In this document: one piece after another, positions 8,441 to 16,920 of the stretch
Numbering within the stretch: position 1 is the first letter of the stretch
Layout: each line of letters begins with the position of its first letter
Notes under the pieces: generated by a model
Databases searched by the model: none
The model's input: only the letters and a program-made list of their open reading frames with translations
Told to the model about the DNA's origin: nothing
Assembly (NCBI GenBank): GCA_024687205.1
Contig: JAILES010000064.1
Location: forward strand, 22,603-86,602
DNA from: Lachnospiraceae bacterium
GTDB lineage: Bacteria > Bacillota > Clostridia > Lachnospirales > Lachnospiraceae
DNA: 64,000 bases
Direction: 5' to 3'
Made by a program: the position numbers and the translations under genes

Positions 8441-9427
8441 ATGGACAACGGAAAAGCAAAGACAATCGATGATGTGGCAAGAGATCTGAAGATCTCAAAA
8501 TCCACGGTATCCAGGGCAATATCCGGAAAGGGAAGGATAAGCGCCGATACCAGGCAAAAAGTGCTGGATTATATTGAAAAGAGCAACTACCGTCCTAATC
8601 CCATGGCAAAAGGACTCAGTGAATCCAGGACTTTTAACGTAGGCTGGGTGGTACCCGGCAACGATTACATGACCTCTCTGTATTTCTATCAGCGCTGCCT
8701 CCAGGGCGTGATCAACACTGCGATAAAAGCAGACTATGATGTGCTGATCACCACCATCGGAGAAGGCGATATCTCCGGTCTTAAGCGTATAACCGAGAAC
8801 CATAAGGTTGACGGTGTGATACTCGGCAGGACTCTGTATAAGGATGCCGCGATAGCTTATCTCAAAGCGAGCAGGCTGCCCTTCGTTGTGGTGGGATCCA
8901 CGGAAGAACCCGGAGTGATACAGGTGGATAACGACCATATCTCTGCCTGCAGGGAACTGGCATCGATACTGAAGATGAAAGGTGTGAAGAAGGTCGCTTT
9001 CATAGGCGGAGATACGGAACTGGTGGTCACAGACAGCAGGCTCAGGGGCTTTAAGGAAGGCATGACCGGTGTACGCACCCAGATATATATGGATTGCGAT
9101 GATTATGAAAAAGTGAAGAGGTCCGTTACGGAGACCGTATCCTCCGGGGCAGACTGCATAGTATGCGAAGACGACCGTATATGCCAGATGGTAATGGAAT
9201 CACTTAAGGATCTGGAAGTGGAAGTACCTTCGGGAATAAAGGTAGCCAGCTTCTATGACAGCAAACTGCTGGAGAATTATAAACCTCAGATCACAGCTCT
9301 TAAGTATGATCCTCTGGAACTGGGGATGAGAGCCTGTGAGACGCTGATGGATGTCATCAACGGTAAAAAGGCCGAAAAGCGCCAGCTGCTTGGCTATGAA
9401 GTGACGCTTAAGGGATCGACACAGTGA
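8441..9427 (+). CDS. LacI-family transcriptional regulator
   Basis: 328 residues. The N-terminal helix-turn-helix and hinge read TIDDVARDLKISKSTVSRAISGKGRISADTRQKVLDYIE, typical of LacI, followed by a periplasmic-binding-like effector domain (VGWVVPGND to the end) that normally binds a sugar or sugar phosphate. Start is ATG 8441 behind GGTTGAGA; a TTG at 8408 lies inside the operator. Palindromic operators lie upstream (8398) and downstream (9482). The neighbouring genes are not sugar-uptake genes, so its target is not evident; glgB 5 kb away has no matching operator that I can see. Confidence 0.92.
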   Translation: MDNGKAKTIDDVARDLKISKSTVSRAISGKGRISADTRQKVLDYIEKSNYRPNPMAKGLSESRTFNVGWVVPGNDYMTSLYFYQRCLQGVINTAIKADYDVLITTIGEGDISGLKRITENHKVDGVILGRTLYKDAAIAYLKASRLPFVVVGSTEEPGVIQVDNDHISACRELASILKMKGVKKVAFIGGDTELVVTDSRLRGFKEGMTGVRTQIYMDCDDYEKVKRSVTETVSSGADCIVCEDDRICQMVMESLKDLEVEVPSGIKVASFYDSKLLENYKPQITALKYDPLELGMRACETLMDVINGKKAEKRQLLGYEVTLKGSTQ

Positions 9428-9481
9428 GCGGAACAGACTCCGTATGGACAGTAAATCATTGAATTTTTAACATCACAAAGA

Positions 9482-9530
9482 GCAACCGATTGCGCAAAAT
9501 GAGCAATTATGCATAGCAACCAATGGTTAC
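9482..9530. promoter_or_regulatory. second LacI-type operator pair
   Basis: GCAACCGATTGC (9482-9493) matches the upstream operator in 11 of 12 bases. About 20 bases on, GCAACCAATGGTTAC (9516-9530) is a related imperfect palindrome. They precede a strong AAAGGAGG at 9533-9540 and a seven-codon ORF. Confidence 0.6.
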
Positions 9531-9541
9531 ATAAAGGAGGA

Positions 9542-9565
9542 ATGCCGCAGACACTTATGAAATAG
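9542..9565 (+). CDS. possible seven-codon leader or remnant ORF
   Basis: ATG CCG CAG ACA CTT ATG AAA TAG directly follows an excellent AAAGGAGGA ribosome site downstream of LacI-type operators. It may be a leader peptide or the 5' end of a regulated gene lost by deletion. No larger frame continues from it, so this is a weak call. Confidence 0.25.
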   Translation: MPQTLMK

Positions 9566-9577
9566 AAGAAAAAGTAT

Positions 9578-9619
9578 CGGGGACGGTCACTAAAGCTAAC
9601 AAAAAAGCCCGTCCCCGGG
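9578..9619 (-). terminator. hairpin and T-run downstream of tRNA-Lys
   Basis: Read on the minus strand, CCCG-GGGA-CGGG is followed by CTTTTTT (plus 9601-9606), suitable as the tRNA terminator. A larger 9-bp inverted repeat, CGGGGACGG (9578-9586) with CCGTCCCCG (9609-9617), encloses the same T-run. Confidence 0.5.
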
Positions 9620-9643
9620 AGTATTCCCAAAAACGAACTTTCA

Positions 9644-9716
9644 TGCACCGCCAGGGGCTCGAACCCTGGACACCCTGATTAAGAGTCAGGTGCTCTACCA
9701 ACTGAGCTAGCGGTGC
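9644..9716 (-). tRNA. tRNA-Lys (anticodon CTT)
   Basis: On the minus strand the cloverleaf is complete. The acceptor stem is GCACCGC/GCGGTGC with discriminator A, the D-arm GCTCAGTTGGTAGAGC, the anticodon arm CCTGA-CTCTTAA-TCAGG with anticodon CTT, and the T-arm CAGGG-TTCGAGC-CCCTG. The CCA end is not encoded. A -35/-10 pair lies 23 bases upstream. Confidence 0.96.
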
Positions 9717-9722
9717 CCTTTC

Positions 9723-9751
9723 TTTACACGCAAGTGATATTATATTATAAT
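9723..9751 (+). promoter_or_regulatory. promoter of tatD, interlocked with the tRNA promoter
   Basis: TTTACA (9723-9728), 17-base spacer, TATAAT (9746-9751) on the plus strand. Its -10 is 1 base from the -10 of the opposing tRNA promoter, so the two cannot be occupied at once. Confidence 0.6.
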
Positions 9752-9767
9752 GATTTTCAAAATGCAA
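9739..9767 (-). promoter_or_regulatory. promoter of tRNA-Lys
   Basis: Minus strand TTGCAT (plus 9762-9767), 17-base spacer, TATAAT (plus 9739-9744). The expected start falls about 16 bases before the tRNA 5' end. Confidence 0.7.
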
Positions 9768-9801
9768 GTCTTTTTTAAAAAAAATTTAAGAGGTTTTATT
9801 C

Positions 9802-10554
9802 TTGTTTGATGCGCATGCACATTATCATGATAAGGCTTTTGATGACGACAGGGAAGAAGTACTGAAACTCCTGAAAAATAAGGGCATCAAAAGGATCTTT
9901 GAAGCCGGCGAGAATATGGCCGGCAGCCTTGCCGCGCTTGAAACGGCAGAAAGATATAAAGGCGATGTGTATCCGGAGATCAGCGTGGCAGCAGGTCTGC
10001 ATCCCTTATATATAGAAGGAGTATGGGAAGATGAGCTGCAGGGACTTGAAGAACTGCTGAAAAGCGGAAAGGCTGCAGCCGTCGGAGAATGCGGTCTGGA
10101 TTACAGGGGAATAAAAGATGAGGCTGTAAGAAAACGCCAGAGGGAAGTTTTCGAAGCACAGCTGTGTATGTGTGAAGAGTACGGCCTGCCTGCGGTGGTC
10201 CATTCCCTTGATGCCGCAGAGGATACACTGAGGCTTCTGCGGGCACATAAGACGGTAACGGGACTGCTGCACGGCTTTGCCTATTCGGCCGAAGTGGCGG
10301 CGCAGTGTGTGGCACTGGGATGGAAGATAGGTATAGGTACGGTCATAACGAGGCCGGAAGCCGCAAAGATAAAGAAGGTCGCAGTCTCGGTTCCGGCAGA
10401 GAGCATACTTGTTGAGAGCGATGCTCCCTATATGCCGGTTTTCGGGAATAAAGGCAGGAATGATTCACTCAGCATTTTTAAGATCACAGAGGCGGTCAAT
10501 AAGTTAAGGGAAGAAGCCGGAGCGGAGAAGATATGTCAAAAACCGGAGAGCTGA
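9802..10554 (+). CDS. tatD: TatD-family metal-dependent hydrolase (putative DNase)
   Basis: 250 residues with the metal-binding set of TatD nucleases: N-terminal DAHAHYHD (H-x-H), EGLHP-like AAGLHPLYIEG near 68, VGECGLDY near 95, VVHSLDA near 132, LLHGFAYS near 156 and ESDAPYMP near 205. TatD enzymes are 3'-5' exonucleases or DNA-quality hydrolases. The start is TTG 9802, spaced 8 bases from AAGAGG; no upstream ATG exists. The 3' end overlaps rsmA by 22 bases, a common Firmicute pairing. Confidence 0.9.
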   Translation: MFDAHAHYHDKAFDDDREEVLKLLKNKGIKRIFEAGENMAGSLAALETAERYKGDVYPEISVAAGLHPLYIEGVWEDELQGLEELLKSGKAAAVGECGLDYRGIKDEAVRKRQREVFEAQLCMCEEYGLPAVVHSLDAAEDTLRLLRAHKTVTGLLHGFAYSAEVAAQCVALGWKIGIGTVITRPEAAKIKKVAVSVPAESILVESDAPYMPVFGNKGRNDSLSIFKITEAVNKLREEAGAEKICQKPES

Positions 10555-11372
10555 TAAAAAAATACGATTTCACTTTCAGAAAGAAATTCGGACAGAACTT
10601 TCTGACGGATCCTTCGATAGTTGAGAAGATAGTGGATTCGTCGGGAGCAGGGCCCGGGGATACGGTACTGGAGATAGGCCCGGGTGCGGGCGCGATGACC
10701 GTGGAACTGGCAGCCAGGGCAGGAAAGGTTGTCGCGGTAGAGATAGACAGCTCGCTGGAGCCCATACTCAGGGAAACGCTTTCGGAGTTTGACAATGTTA
10801 CCACGGTATTCACCGATGTGATGAAACTCAGTGACGAGGACCTGCTGAAGCTCACGGGTGAGGGGGCGATAGTGGTCGCAAATCTCCCTTATTATATAAC
10901 CACGCCGATCATAATGAGATTGCTGGAAGGTGAGCTCAAGCTGAAGAGCATTACCGTCATGGTTCAGAAGGAAGTGGCAGACCGCATGGAAGCAGGCGCG
11001 GGCACTAAGGAGTGCGGAGCACTTTCGCTGGCCGTGCAGTACAGGGCAAAGCCCGTAAGGGTCATGACCGTGGGACCGGAATGCTTTATACCAAGACCCA
11101 ATGTGGATTCCAGCGTGATCAGGCTGGATCTGTACGACAGACCCGACATAAAGGTAAAAGACGAGAAGCTGATGTTCGCTCTGATCAGGGCAGCTTTTAA
11201 CCAGCGCAGGAAGACGCTGCCGAATGCCATAAGCGGCAGCAGTGAGCTCGGTTTTACAAGGGAGCAGGTGGCAGATGCGCTGAAGGAAATGGGCCTTGAC
11301 GAGAGGATAAGGGGAGAAGTGCTGGATATCGGTCAATTTGCCCGTTTATCAGACCTTTTGACAGCCAAATAG
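10533..11372 (+). CDS. rsmA: 16S rRNA (adenine1518/1519-N6)-dimethyltransferase
   Basis: Dimethylates two adjacent adenines in helix 45 of 16S rRNA during small-subunit maturation (KsgA). 279 residues. Hallmarks: KFGQNFLTDPSIVEKI near the start, SAM motif VLEIGPGAGAMTVELA (residues 45-60), VVAVEIDSSL, catalytic NLPYYITTPI near 117 and FIPRPNVDSSVIRL near 186. It is translated from an ATG inside the tatD 3' end. Confidence 0.96.
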   Translation: MSKTGELIKKYDFTFRKKFGQNFLTDPSIVEKIVDSSGAGPGDTVLEIGPGAGAMTVELAARAGKVVAVEIDSSLEPILRETLSEFDNVTTVFTDVMKLSDEDLLKLTGEGAIVVANLPYYITTPIIMRLLEGELKLKSITVMVQKEVADRMEAGAGTKECGALSLAVQYRAKPVRVMTVGPECFIPRPNVDSSVIRLDLYDRPDIKVKDEKLMFALIRAAFNQRRKTLPNAISGSSELGFTREQVADALKEMGLDERIRGEVLDIGQFARLSDLLTAK

Positions 11373-11386
11373 TAGCGATAATACCC

Positions 11387-11415
11387 TTTACATGTTTATG
11401 CTGCTGTGATAAAAT
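11387..11415 (+). promoter_or_regulatory. sigma-A promoter of the acidic TPR protein
   Basis: TTTACA (11387-11392), 17-base spacer, TAAAAT (11410-11415). Transcription would start near 11422, leaving a leader of about 69 bases before GTG 11491. Confidence 0.65.
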
Positions 11416-11490
11416 CACAAGATGTAGTAATATGGAAAAATAATAGGCTAAATGTACCGTCTGACGGTGTTACAGGGGGAAGATATAAAC

Positions 11491-14400
11491 GTGAATGCGC
11501 AGGAATATAAGATATGCTCTGAAGAGATAAAGACTCTGATCGAGAATGAGCAGTTCAGGGAAGCGGTTGAGATAGCCGACACCATTGACTGGAGAAGAGC
11601 GAAAAGTGTCTCGAAACTCATGAGCATAAGCGACCTTTATAAGATAAACCGTCGCTATGAAGAAGCACTGGAGCTGATGCTCCTGGCGTACGACAGAAGT
11701 CCCAAGAGAAGAAGCATAGTATACAGCCTTTCCGAACTCTACATAGAGCTCGGCGACAAAGTAAAGGCGATGGAATTTCTTACCATCTTTCGAAAGATGG
11801 CGCCCAACGATACGGGTGTATATATCCTTCAATATAAGATACTGGAACTGATCGATGCACCTTATGATGACAGGATAGCCCTGCTGGAGGATCTGTGCCG
11901 CAAGGATTACAGGGAAGAGTGGGCTTATCAGCTGGCTTATCTTTATCACAGGATAGGTCTTGGTACCAAGTGCGTTGAGACCTGTAACGAACTGATCACC
12001 TGGTTTGGTGACGGTCCCTTCGTTATCAAGGCCATGGAACTGAAGATGCTGCATGCACGGCTTACTCCCGAGCAGCAGGCGATCTACAATGCACGTGATG
12101 ATTATAAGGAAGAGATAGAAGCATACGAAAGCGATGAGTATACCACGGAATCCGCTGAGCCCGGTGTCAATCCGGAACTCGGTGATATAGATTTCCATGT
12201 AAAGACCATCGATATGAGCAAGTTCAATACCATCAATCTTCAGAAGGCTCTTGCGGAAAGCATGAGAGAATTCATGGAAGAGGAAGAGAATGATAAGAAC
12301 GAGCGTATTACCAGACATATAATGAAGCCCATGCTTGATGAGGAAGAAGAGGAGCCGGAGGAGGAATACACCGAAGACGGCGGCTATTATGATGAAGACG
12401 GCAATTACGTAGAAGGTGACGGCGGCTACTACGATGAAGACGGCAATTACGTAGAAGGCGACGGCGGCTACTACGATGAAGACGGTAATTACGTTGAAGG
12501 CGAAGGTTATTACGATGAAGACGGCAATTACGTAGAAGGTGACGGCGGCTACTACGATGAGGACGGTAATTACGTTGAAGGCGAAGAAGCCTATTATGAA
12601 GAAAATGCCGAATACACGGAAGACTCCGCAGAGGAAGGGTATGCCGGAGAGGAAGCTGTCGAAGAGGATGCCGAAAACGGCGATGAAGGCTATGACAGCG
12701 ATTTTGAATCGGAAGAACTGGCAGAAGAGCCGGATGACCTGCCTTATCCCGAAGTGGATGATACCGAGTATGTGGATAATACGACTTTCATAGATCACAA
12801 GACTATATCCAAGGCGGCTTTATTCAAGAGTGAGAATAAAGAGGACGTGAAAGAAGAGAAAGAGGAAGAAGAGGCTCCGCGTCTGGAGTCTATGGATGAT
12901 ATACGTCCCGAGACCGGAGAAAGCGCGGATAACGGAGATGAGCTCTTCTTTGAAGATAAGACAGCTGATATTGTTATAGACGATCCTCCCAGCAATACCA
13001 ATCCGGAGTATGAGGGCATGCACGAGCTTGCTGCCGAAGTAGTTCGTGAGGAAAAAGAGGAAAAACAGAAGAAGGAAGAAGAGGAAGCAAAGGCTAAAGA
13101 GAAACGCACCAAGGTGAAAGCTCCCGCAAGTTTTGATGATATGCTGAGGTTCGATGACAACGGCCAGATAGAGCTTGCCCTGGCACCCGGTATCGAACCC
13201 GATATACAGATCACCGGCCAGATACATATGGATGAATATCTCTCAAGCTGGGAAGAAAAGAAAAAGCTACGCAACGAAGAGATAAGAAAAGAGACCGAAA
13301 GGAAGATAAAGGAATCCACAGGTCCCATCTTCAGAGGCTATGATGATAAGAAGAAAAACAGCCTGATACAGGATATCGAGGAAGAACAGCGTATGTTCTC
13401 CGAGATGTATGAGGCAAATGATATAGAACTCAGAAGCGTTGAAGAAGTTGCAGCCGGTGATATGCCTCTGGCAAAGCCTGTAGTGGAAAAGCTGAAGACA
13501 AGGACAGGTGTGATCTTCAATCAGAAGCAGGGTTCTATCTGGGATGAGGTGGATGCATCCATCAAAGCCGATAAGGAAAGAGAAGAGGCCCTGGCTGAAG
13601 AAGAATATGACGAGGCTGAGAAGAACGATACTCCGAGCGTCTTTGTGGATGTGGCTTCCGAAGCAGCCGAAGGTCTCGTAAATACAGCAACCCTTCCCGA
13701 CCTTGGCGAGGTAGAAAAAGCCGAGAGCGCAGTCTTTGATGATGAAGGCTATGATGAAGAAGCAGCCGGCGAAGACGAAGACTATGACGAGGATTACGAC
13801 GGAGAGTATGAAGGCGAAGAAAATTACGACTCCGAAGATTATCCCGAAGAAGATTATGAAGGCGATTACGAAGACTCCGGAGAGTATGATGAAGAAGCCG
13901 GCTATGAAGATGAAGAGTACGGCGATTATGACGGAGAGTATGATGATCAGCAGGAATACAGCGAGGATTATTACGGTGAAGAGTATAACACCGGTGATCT
14001 CAGCGATATAGAGGGAGCTCTTGAAGCTGATGCGGATCGCAGGAGTCTCGAGACTGCCGATGAGATGGATGATGATTATCATGCCGAAGAGTATGAGAAC
14101 GACTTAAGTGTTGATGAGCAGAGGCTCTTTGAAAACTTCCTGTACTCAAGGAAGATGAGAGACCAGATACTTGATACCATAGATCAGATAAGCCTTACAA
14201 GCTATGTCGGAAACATTATCGTTACGGGTGAATCCACCGGCATGAACGTGGATCTGGCCAAGGCTCTTGTTAAAGAGATGCAGATGATCGACAGCAATTT
14301 TGTATCATCCCGCGTTGCCAAGATCAGCGGTACCAAGCTGAACAACAAGGATATACCTTCGCTCTTAAACCAGCTGGCTTACGGTGCGCTGCTCATAGAG

Positions 14401-14847
14401 AAGGCAGGCGAACTGAAGAAGGCTACACTGGAAAAACTCACAAGTGTTCTGGAATCCTATCCTGACGGTATCCTGGTGATCCTGATGGACAACCGGAAGA
14501 ATATGGACAGGCTGATAGAGACATATGAGATGATCACCGGCTATTTCAATACCAGAGTGGATATCATCCCGATGAACAACAATGCACTGGTTGAATATGC
14601 CAAGAAGTATGCATATTCCAGAGAGTATAAGATAGATGAAGAGAGAGGTGTGCTTGCGCTTCACCAGCGTATCTCCGAGCTGCAGATAGGTGAGCATAAT
14701 GTGACCACCGCAGAGATCGAAGACATAGTGGAAGCAGCCATCGAACATTCCTCAAAGCCCCGCATTTCAACCTTCTTTAACATAATAGGCGGCAAGAGGT
14801 ATGACTACGAAGATATGATCATTCTGAGGGAGAAGGACTTCGAGTAA
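11491..14847 (+). CDS. large acidic TPR protein with degenerate C-terminal AAA+ domain
   Basis: 1118 residues. Residues 1-200 form TPR-like helical repeats (YEEALELMLLAYDRSP, IVYSLSELYIELGD). A long Glu/Asp/Tyr-rich disordered middle contains five tandem 13-14-residue repeats, GGYYDEDGNYVEGD (residues 297-365), and a second acidic block (about 750-860). The C-terminal 210 residues resemble an AAA+ domain of the CbxX/SpoVK type (ILVILMDNRKNMDRLIETY), but the P-loop reads TGESTGMN without the Lys-Thr, and Walker B is LLIEKAGEL. It is therefore likely a non-hydrolysing scaffold. GTG 11491 was chosen because GGGGGAAG precedes it; an in-frame ATG at 11452 lacks a ribosome site. Function unknown. 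Confidence 0.8.
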   Translation: MNAQEYKICSEEIKTLIENEQFREAVEIADTIDWRRAKSVSKLMSISDLYKINRRYEEALELMLLAYDRSPKRRSIVYSLSELYIELGDKVKAMEFLTIFRKMAPNDTGVYILQYKILELIDAPYDDRIALLEDLCRKDYREEWAYQLAYLYHRIGLGTKCVETCNELITWFGDGPFVIKAMELKMLHARLTPEQQAIYNARDDYKEEIEAYESDEYTTESAEPGVNPELGDIDFHVKTIDMSKFNTINLQKALAESMREFMEEEENDKNERITRHIMKPMLDEEEEEPEEEYTEDGGYYDEDGNYVEGDGGYYDEDGNYVEGDGGYYDEDGNYVEGEGYYDEDGNYVEGDGGYYDEDGNYVEGEEAYYEENAEYTEDSAEEGYAGEEAVEEDAENGDEGYDSDFESEELAEEPDDLPYPEVDDTEYVDNTTFIDHKTISKAALFKSENKEDVKEEKEEEEAPRLESMDDIRPETGESADNGDELFFEDKTADIVIDDPPSNTNPEYEGMHELAAEVVREEKEEKQKKEEEEAKAKEKRTKVKAPASFDDMLRFDDNGQIELALAPGIEPDIQITGQIHMDEYLSSWEEKKKLRNEEIRKETERKIKESTGPIFRGYDDKKKNSLIQDIEEEQRMFSEMYEANDIELRSVEEVAAGDMPLAKPVVEKLKTRTGVIFNQKQGSIWDEVDASIKADKEREEALAEEEYDEAEKNDTPSVFVDVASEAAEGLVNTATLPDLGEVEKAESAVFDDEGYDEEAAGEDEDYDEDYDGEYEGEENYDSEDYPEEDYEGDYEDSGEYDEEAGYEDEEYGDYDGEYDDQQEYSEDYYGEEYNTGDLSDIEGALEADADRRSLETADEMDDDYHAEEYENDLSVDEQRLFENFLYSRKMRDQILDTIDQISLTSYVGNIIVTGESTGMNVDLAKALVKEMQMIDSNFVSSRVAKISGTKLNNKDIPSLLNQLAYGALLIEKAGELKKATLEKLTSVLESYPDGILVILMDNRKNMDRLIETYEMITGYFNTRVDIIPMNNNALVEYAKKYAYSREYKIDEERGVLALHQRISELQIGEHNVTTAEIEDIVEAAIEHSSKPRISTFFNIIGGKRYDYEDMIILREKDFE
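12379..12585 (+). repeat. in-frame tandem 42-bp coding repeats
   Basis: Five units at 12379, 12421, 12463, 12505 (39 bp) and 12544 encode (G)GYYDEDGNYVEG(D/E). Units 2 and 3 are almost identical at the DNA level, pointing to recent duplication, so copy number may vary between strains. Confidence 0.95.
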
Positions 14848-14850
14848 TTT

Positions 14851-14879
14851 TTGACAATATGGTGCTGTTTTGGTACAAT
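14851..14879 (+). promoter_or_regulatory. strong sigma-A promoter of glgB
   Basis: TTGACA (14851-14856), 17-base spacer, TACAAT (14874-14879), almost consensus, immediately after the stop of the preceding gene. Confidence 0.85.
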
Positions 14880-14919
14880 AATGGGTGGTGGTTAAAGCTA
14901 TACCAATGGAGGTTACAAG

Positions 14920-16857
14920 ATGGCATCAAAGAAGACGGAGAAGGAGATACATACCCTTCAGGAAGAGACAATTTTCATTTCAGAAGCTGACCAGTACGTG
15001 TTTGGTCAGGGAACTCATTATGATATTTATAAGAAACTGGGGGCTCACCCCTGCACTAAAGACGGCAAGAAGGGCGTCTTTTTTGCTGTTTGGGCTCCTC
15101 ATGCCCGTGAAGTTCATGTGGTAGGTTCGTTCAACGGCTGGGATACTTACGCCAATCCCATGAGGAAGCTGGGAGAAGGCGGTATCTACAGTGCCTTCAT
15201 ACCTGATGTGAAGGAAGGCGATCTTTACAAGTTCTATATCACCACAGCTTCGGGAGAGGGCATATATAAAGCCGATCCTTTTGCAAACTGGGCAGAGCTT
15301 CGTCCCGGTACGGCTTCGAAAGTCTATAATATCAATAAACTGAAATGGTCCGATGATGAGTGGATGAGCGTGCGCCAGGGCAAGACCTATTTCCAGGAAC
15401 CTCTGGCCATCTATGAATGCCACATCGGTTCATGGATGAAACATCCCGACGGAACAGAGGACGGTTTCTATACTTACAGGGAATTCGCTGACCGTATATG
15501 CGAATATCTCTCAAAGATGAAATATACCCACGTGGAACTCATGGGCATCGCCGAACATCCTTTTGACGGCAGCTGGGGTTATCAGGTGACCGGATACTAT
15601 GCGCCCACTTCAAGATACGGTACACCCGAAGATTTCGCTTATCTCGTGAACAAGCTTCATAAGATGGGTGTGGGTGTTATATTGGACTGGGTTCCCGCAC
15701 ATTTCCCGAGGGATGCCTTCGGACTTGCAGACTTTGACGGCGAGCCTCTTTACGAGCATCCGGACAGCAGGCTGGGTGAGCATCCCGACTGGGGTACGAA
15801 GATATTCAACTATTCCAAGACAGAGGTCAGGAATTTCCTTATAGGCAATGCACTCTACTGGATCAGAGAGTTCCATATAGACGGACTCAGGGTTGATGCC
15901 GTTGCATCAATGCTCTATCTGGATTACGGAAAGAAAGACGGACAGTGGGTAGCCAATAAATATGGCGGCAATGAGAACCTGGATGCCATAGAATTCTTCC
16001 GCCATCTGAACAGTGTGATCAGAGGCATGAAGAACGGAACCATGACTATAGCAGAGGAATCGACAGCATGGCCCAAAGTTACGGCAGCTCCCGAAGAGGA
16101 CGGTCTCGGTTTCACCTTTAAGTGGAACATGGGCTGGATGCACGACTTCTGTGACTACATGAAGCTGGATCCTTATTTCCGCAAGGACAATCACAACAAG
16201 ATGACCTTTGCGATGAGTTATAACTGCGCAGAGAAGTATATCATGCCCCTCTCACATGACGAGGTGGTACACCTGAAATGCTCCATGGTAAACAAGATGC
16301 CCGGCTATCAGGTAGATAAATATGCGAACCTCCGTGTAGGCTATGCTTTCATGTTCGGACATGCAGGCAAGAAGCTGCTGTTCATGGGACAGGATTTTGC
16401 CCAGGAGCGTGAATGGAGTGAGAAGAGAGAACTCGACTGGTTCCTTTTGGACAATAACCTGAACAAAGGAATGCTTGAGTATGTTAAGACCCTGCTTGAA
16501 CTCTACAGAAAGAATCCCTGCCTGTATGAACTGGATGACAGCTGGGATGGTTTTGAGTGGATAAATGCAAATGATTCCTACAGATCGACCTACAGCTTTG
16601 TGAGAATGTCTGCGGACGGCAAGAACAATATGCTCTTTGTTCTCAATATGACACCGATCGCAAGAGACGATTATATGGTAGGCGTGCCGAAGAAAGGAAA
16701 GTACAAGCTGGTGCTCAATTCGGATGAGACCAGATTCGCCGGCAACGGAGCCAAGCTTCCCGAAGAGCTGAAGGCACAGGAGCATGACTGCGACAACCAG
16801 AAATTCGCGATCACCTTCAATCTGCCGGCTTATGGCGCGGTAATATACAGTTTCTGA
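14920..16857 (+). CDS. glgB: 1,4-alpha-glucan branching enzyme
   Basis: Introduces alpha-1,6 branches into glycogen. 645 residues with an N-terminal CBM48 region (FAVWAPHAREVHVVGSFNGW, residues 50-70) and a GH13 barrel. The nucleophile Asp is in GLRVDAVASMLY (about 325), the acid/base Glu in TIAEESTAW (about 380), and the transition-state Asp in PLSHDEVVH (about 450). Start is ATG 14920, with GGAGG about 10 bases before. No other glg gene adjoins it, so it is transcribed alone from a near-consensus promoter and ends at a strong terminator. Confidence 0.96.
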   Translation: MASKKTEKEIHTLQEETIFISEADQYVFGQGTHYDIYKKLGAHPCTKDGKKGVFFAVWAPHAREVHVVGSFNGWDTYANPMRKLGEGGIYSAFIPDVKEGDLYKFYITTASGEGIYKADPFANWAELRPGTASKVYNINKLKWSDDEWMSVRQGKTYFQEPLAIYECHIGSWMKHPDGTEDGFYTYREFADRICEYLSKMKYTHVELMGIAEHPFDGSWGYQVTGYYAPTSRYGTPEDFAYLVNKLHKMGVGVILDWVPAHFPRDAFGLADFDGEPLYEHPDSRLGEHPDWGTKIFNYSKTEVRNFLIGNALYWIREFHIDGLRVDAVASMLYLDYGKKDGQWVANKYGGNENLDAIEFFRHLNSVIRGMKNGTMTIAEESTAWPKVTAAPEEDGLGFTFKWNMGWMHDFCDYMKLDPYFRKDNHNKMTFAMSYNCAEKYIMPLSHDEVVHLKCSMVNKMPGYQVDKYANLRVGYAFMFGHAGKKLLFMGQDFAQEREWSEKRELDWFLLDNNLNKGMLEYVKTLLELYRKNPCLYELDDSWDGFEWINANDSYRSTYSFVRMSADGKNNMLFVLNMTPIARDDYMVGVPKKGKYKLVLNSDETRFAGNGAKLPEELKAQEHDCDNQKFAITFNLPAYGAVIYSF

Positions 16858-16881
16858 TCATAGTCATTTAGCTATGCTTCT

Positions 16882-16911
16882 AACCCACGGGTCGTTCCCC
16901 GTGGGTTTTTT
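16882..16911 (+). terminator. intrinsic terminator of glgB
   Basis: AACCCACGGG (16882-16891) pairs perfectly with CCCGTGGGTT (16898-16907), followed by a T-run to 16911. Confidence 0.92.
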
Positions 16912-16920
16912 CAGTTGCTC

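Noticed and set aside
12379..12585. CRISPR or satellite DNA
   Set aside because: Repeats are contiguous, in frame, and encode a regular acidic peptide.
11470..12798. 442-codon open frame antisense to the acidic TPR protein
   Set aside because: The Ile/Val/Phe repeats are the reverse complement of Glu/Asp/Tyr codons of the sense gene; no start signals.
13267..14082. 271-codon antisense frame with apparent hydrophobic segments
   Set aside because: Hydrophobicity again arises from antisense reading of acidic codons (GAA/GAT to TTC/ATC).
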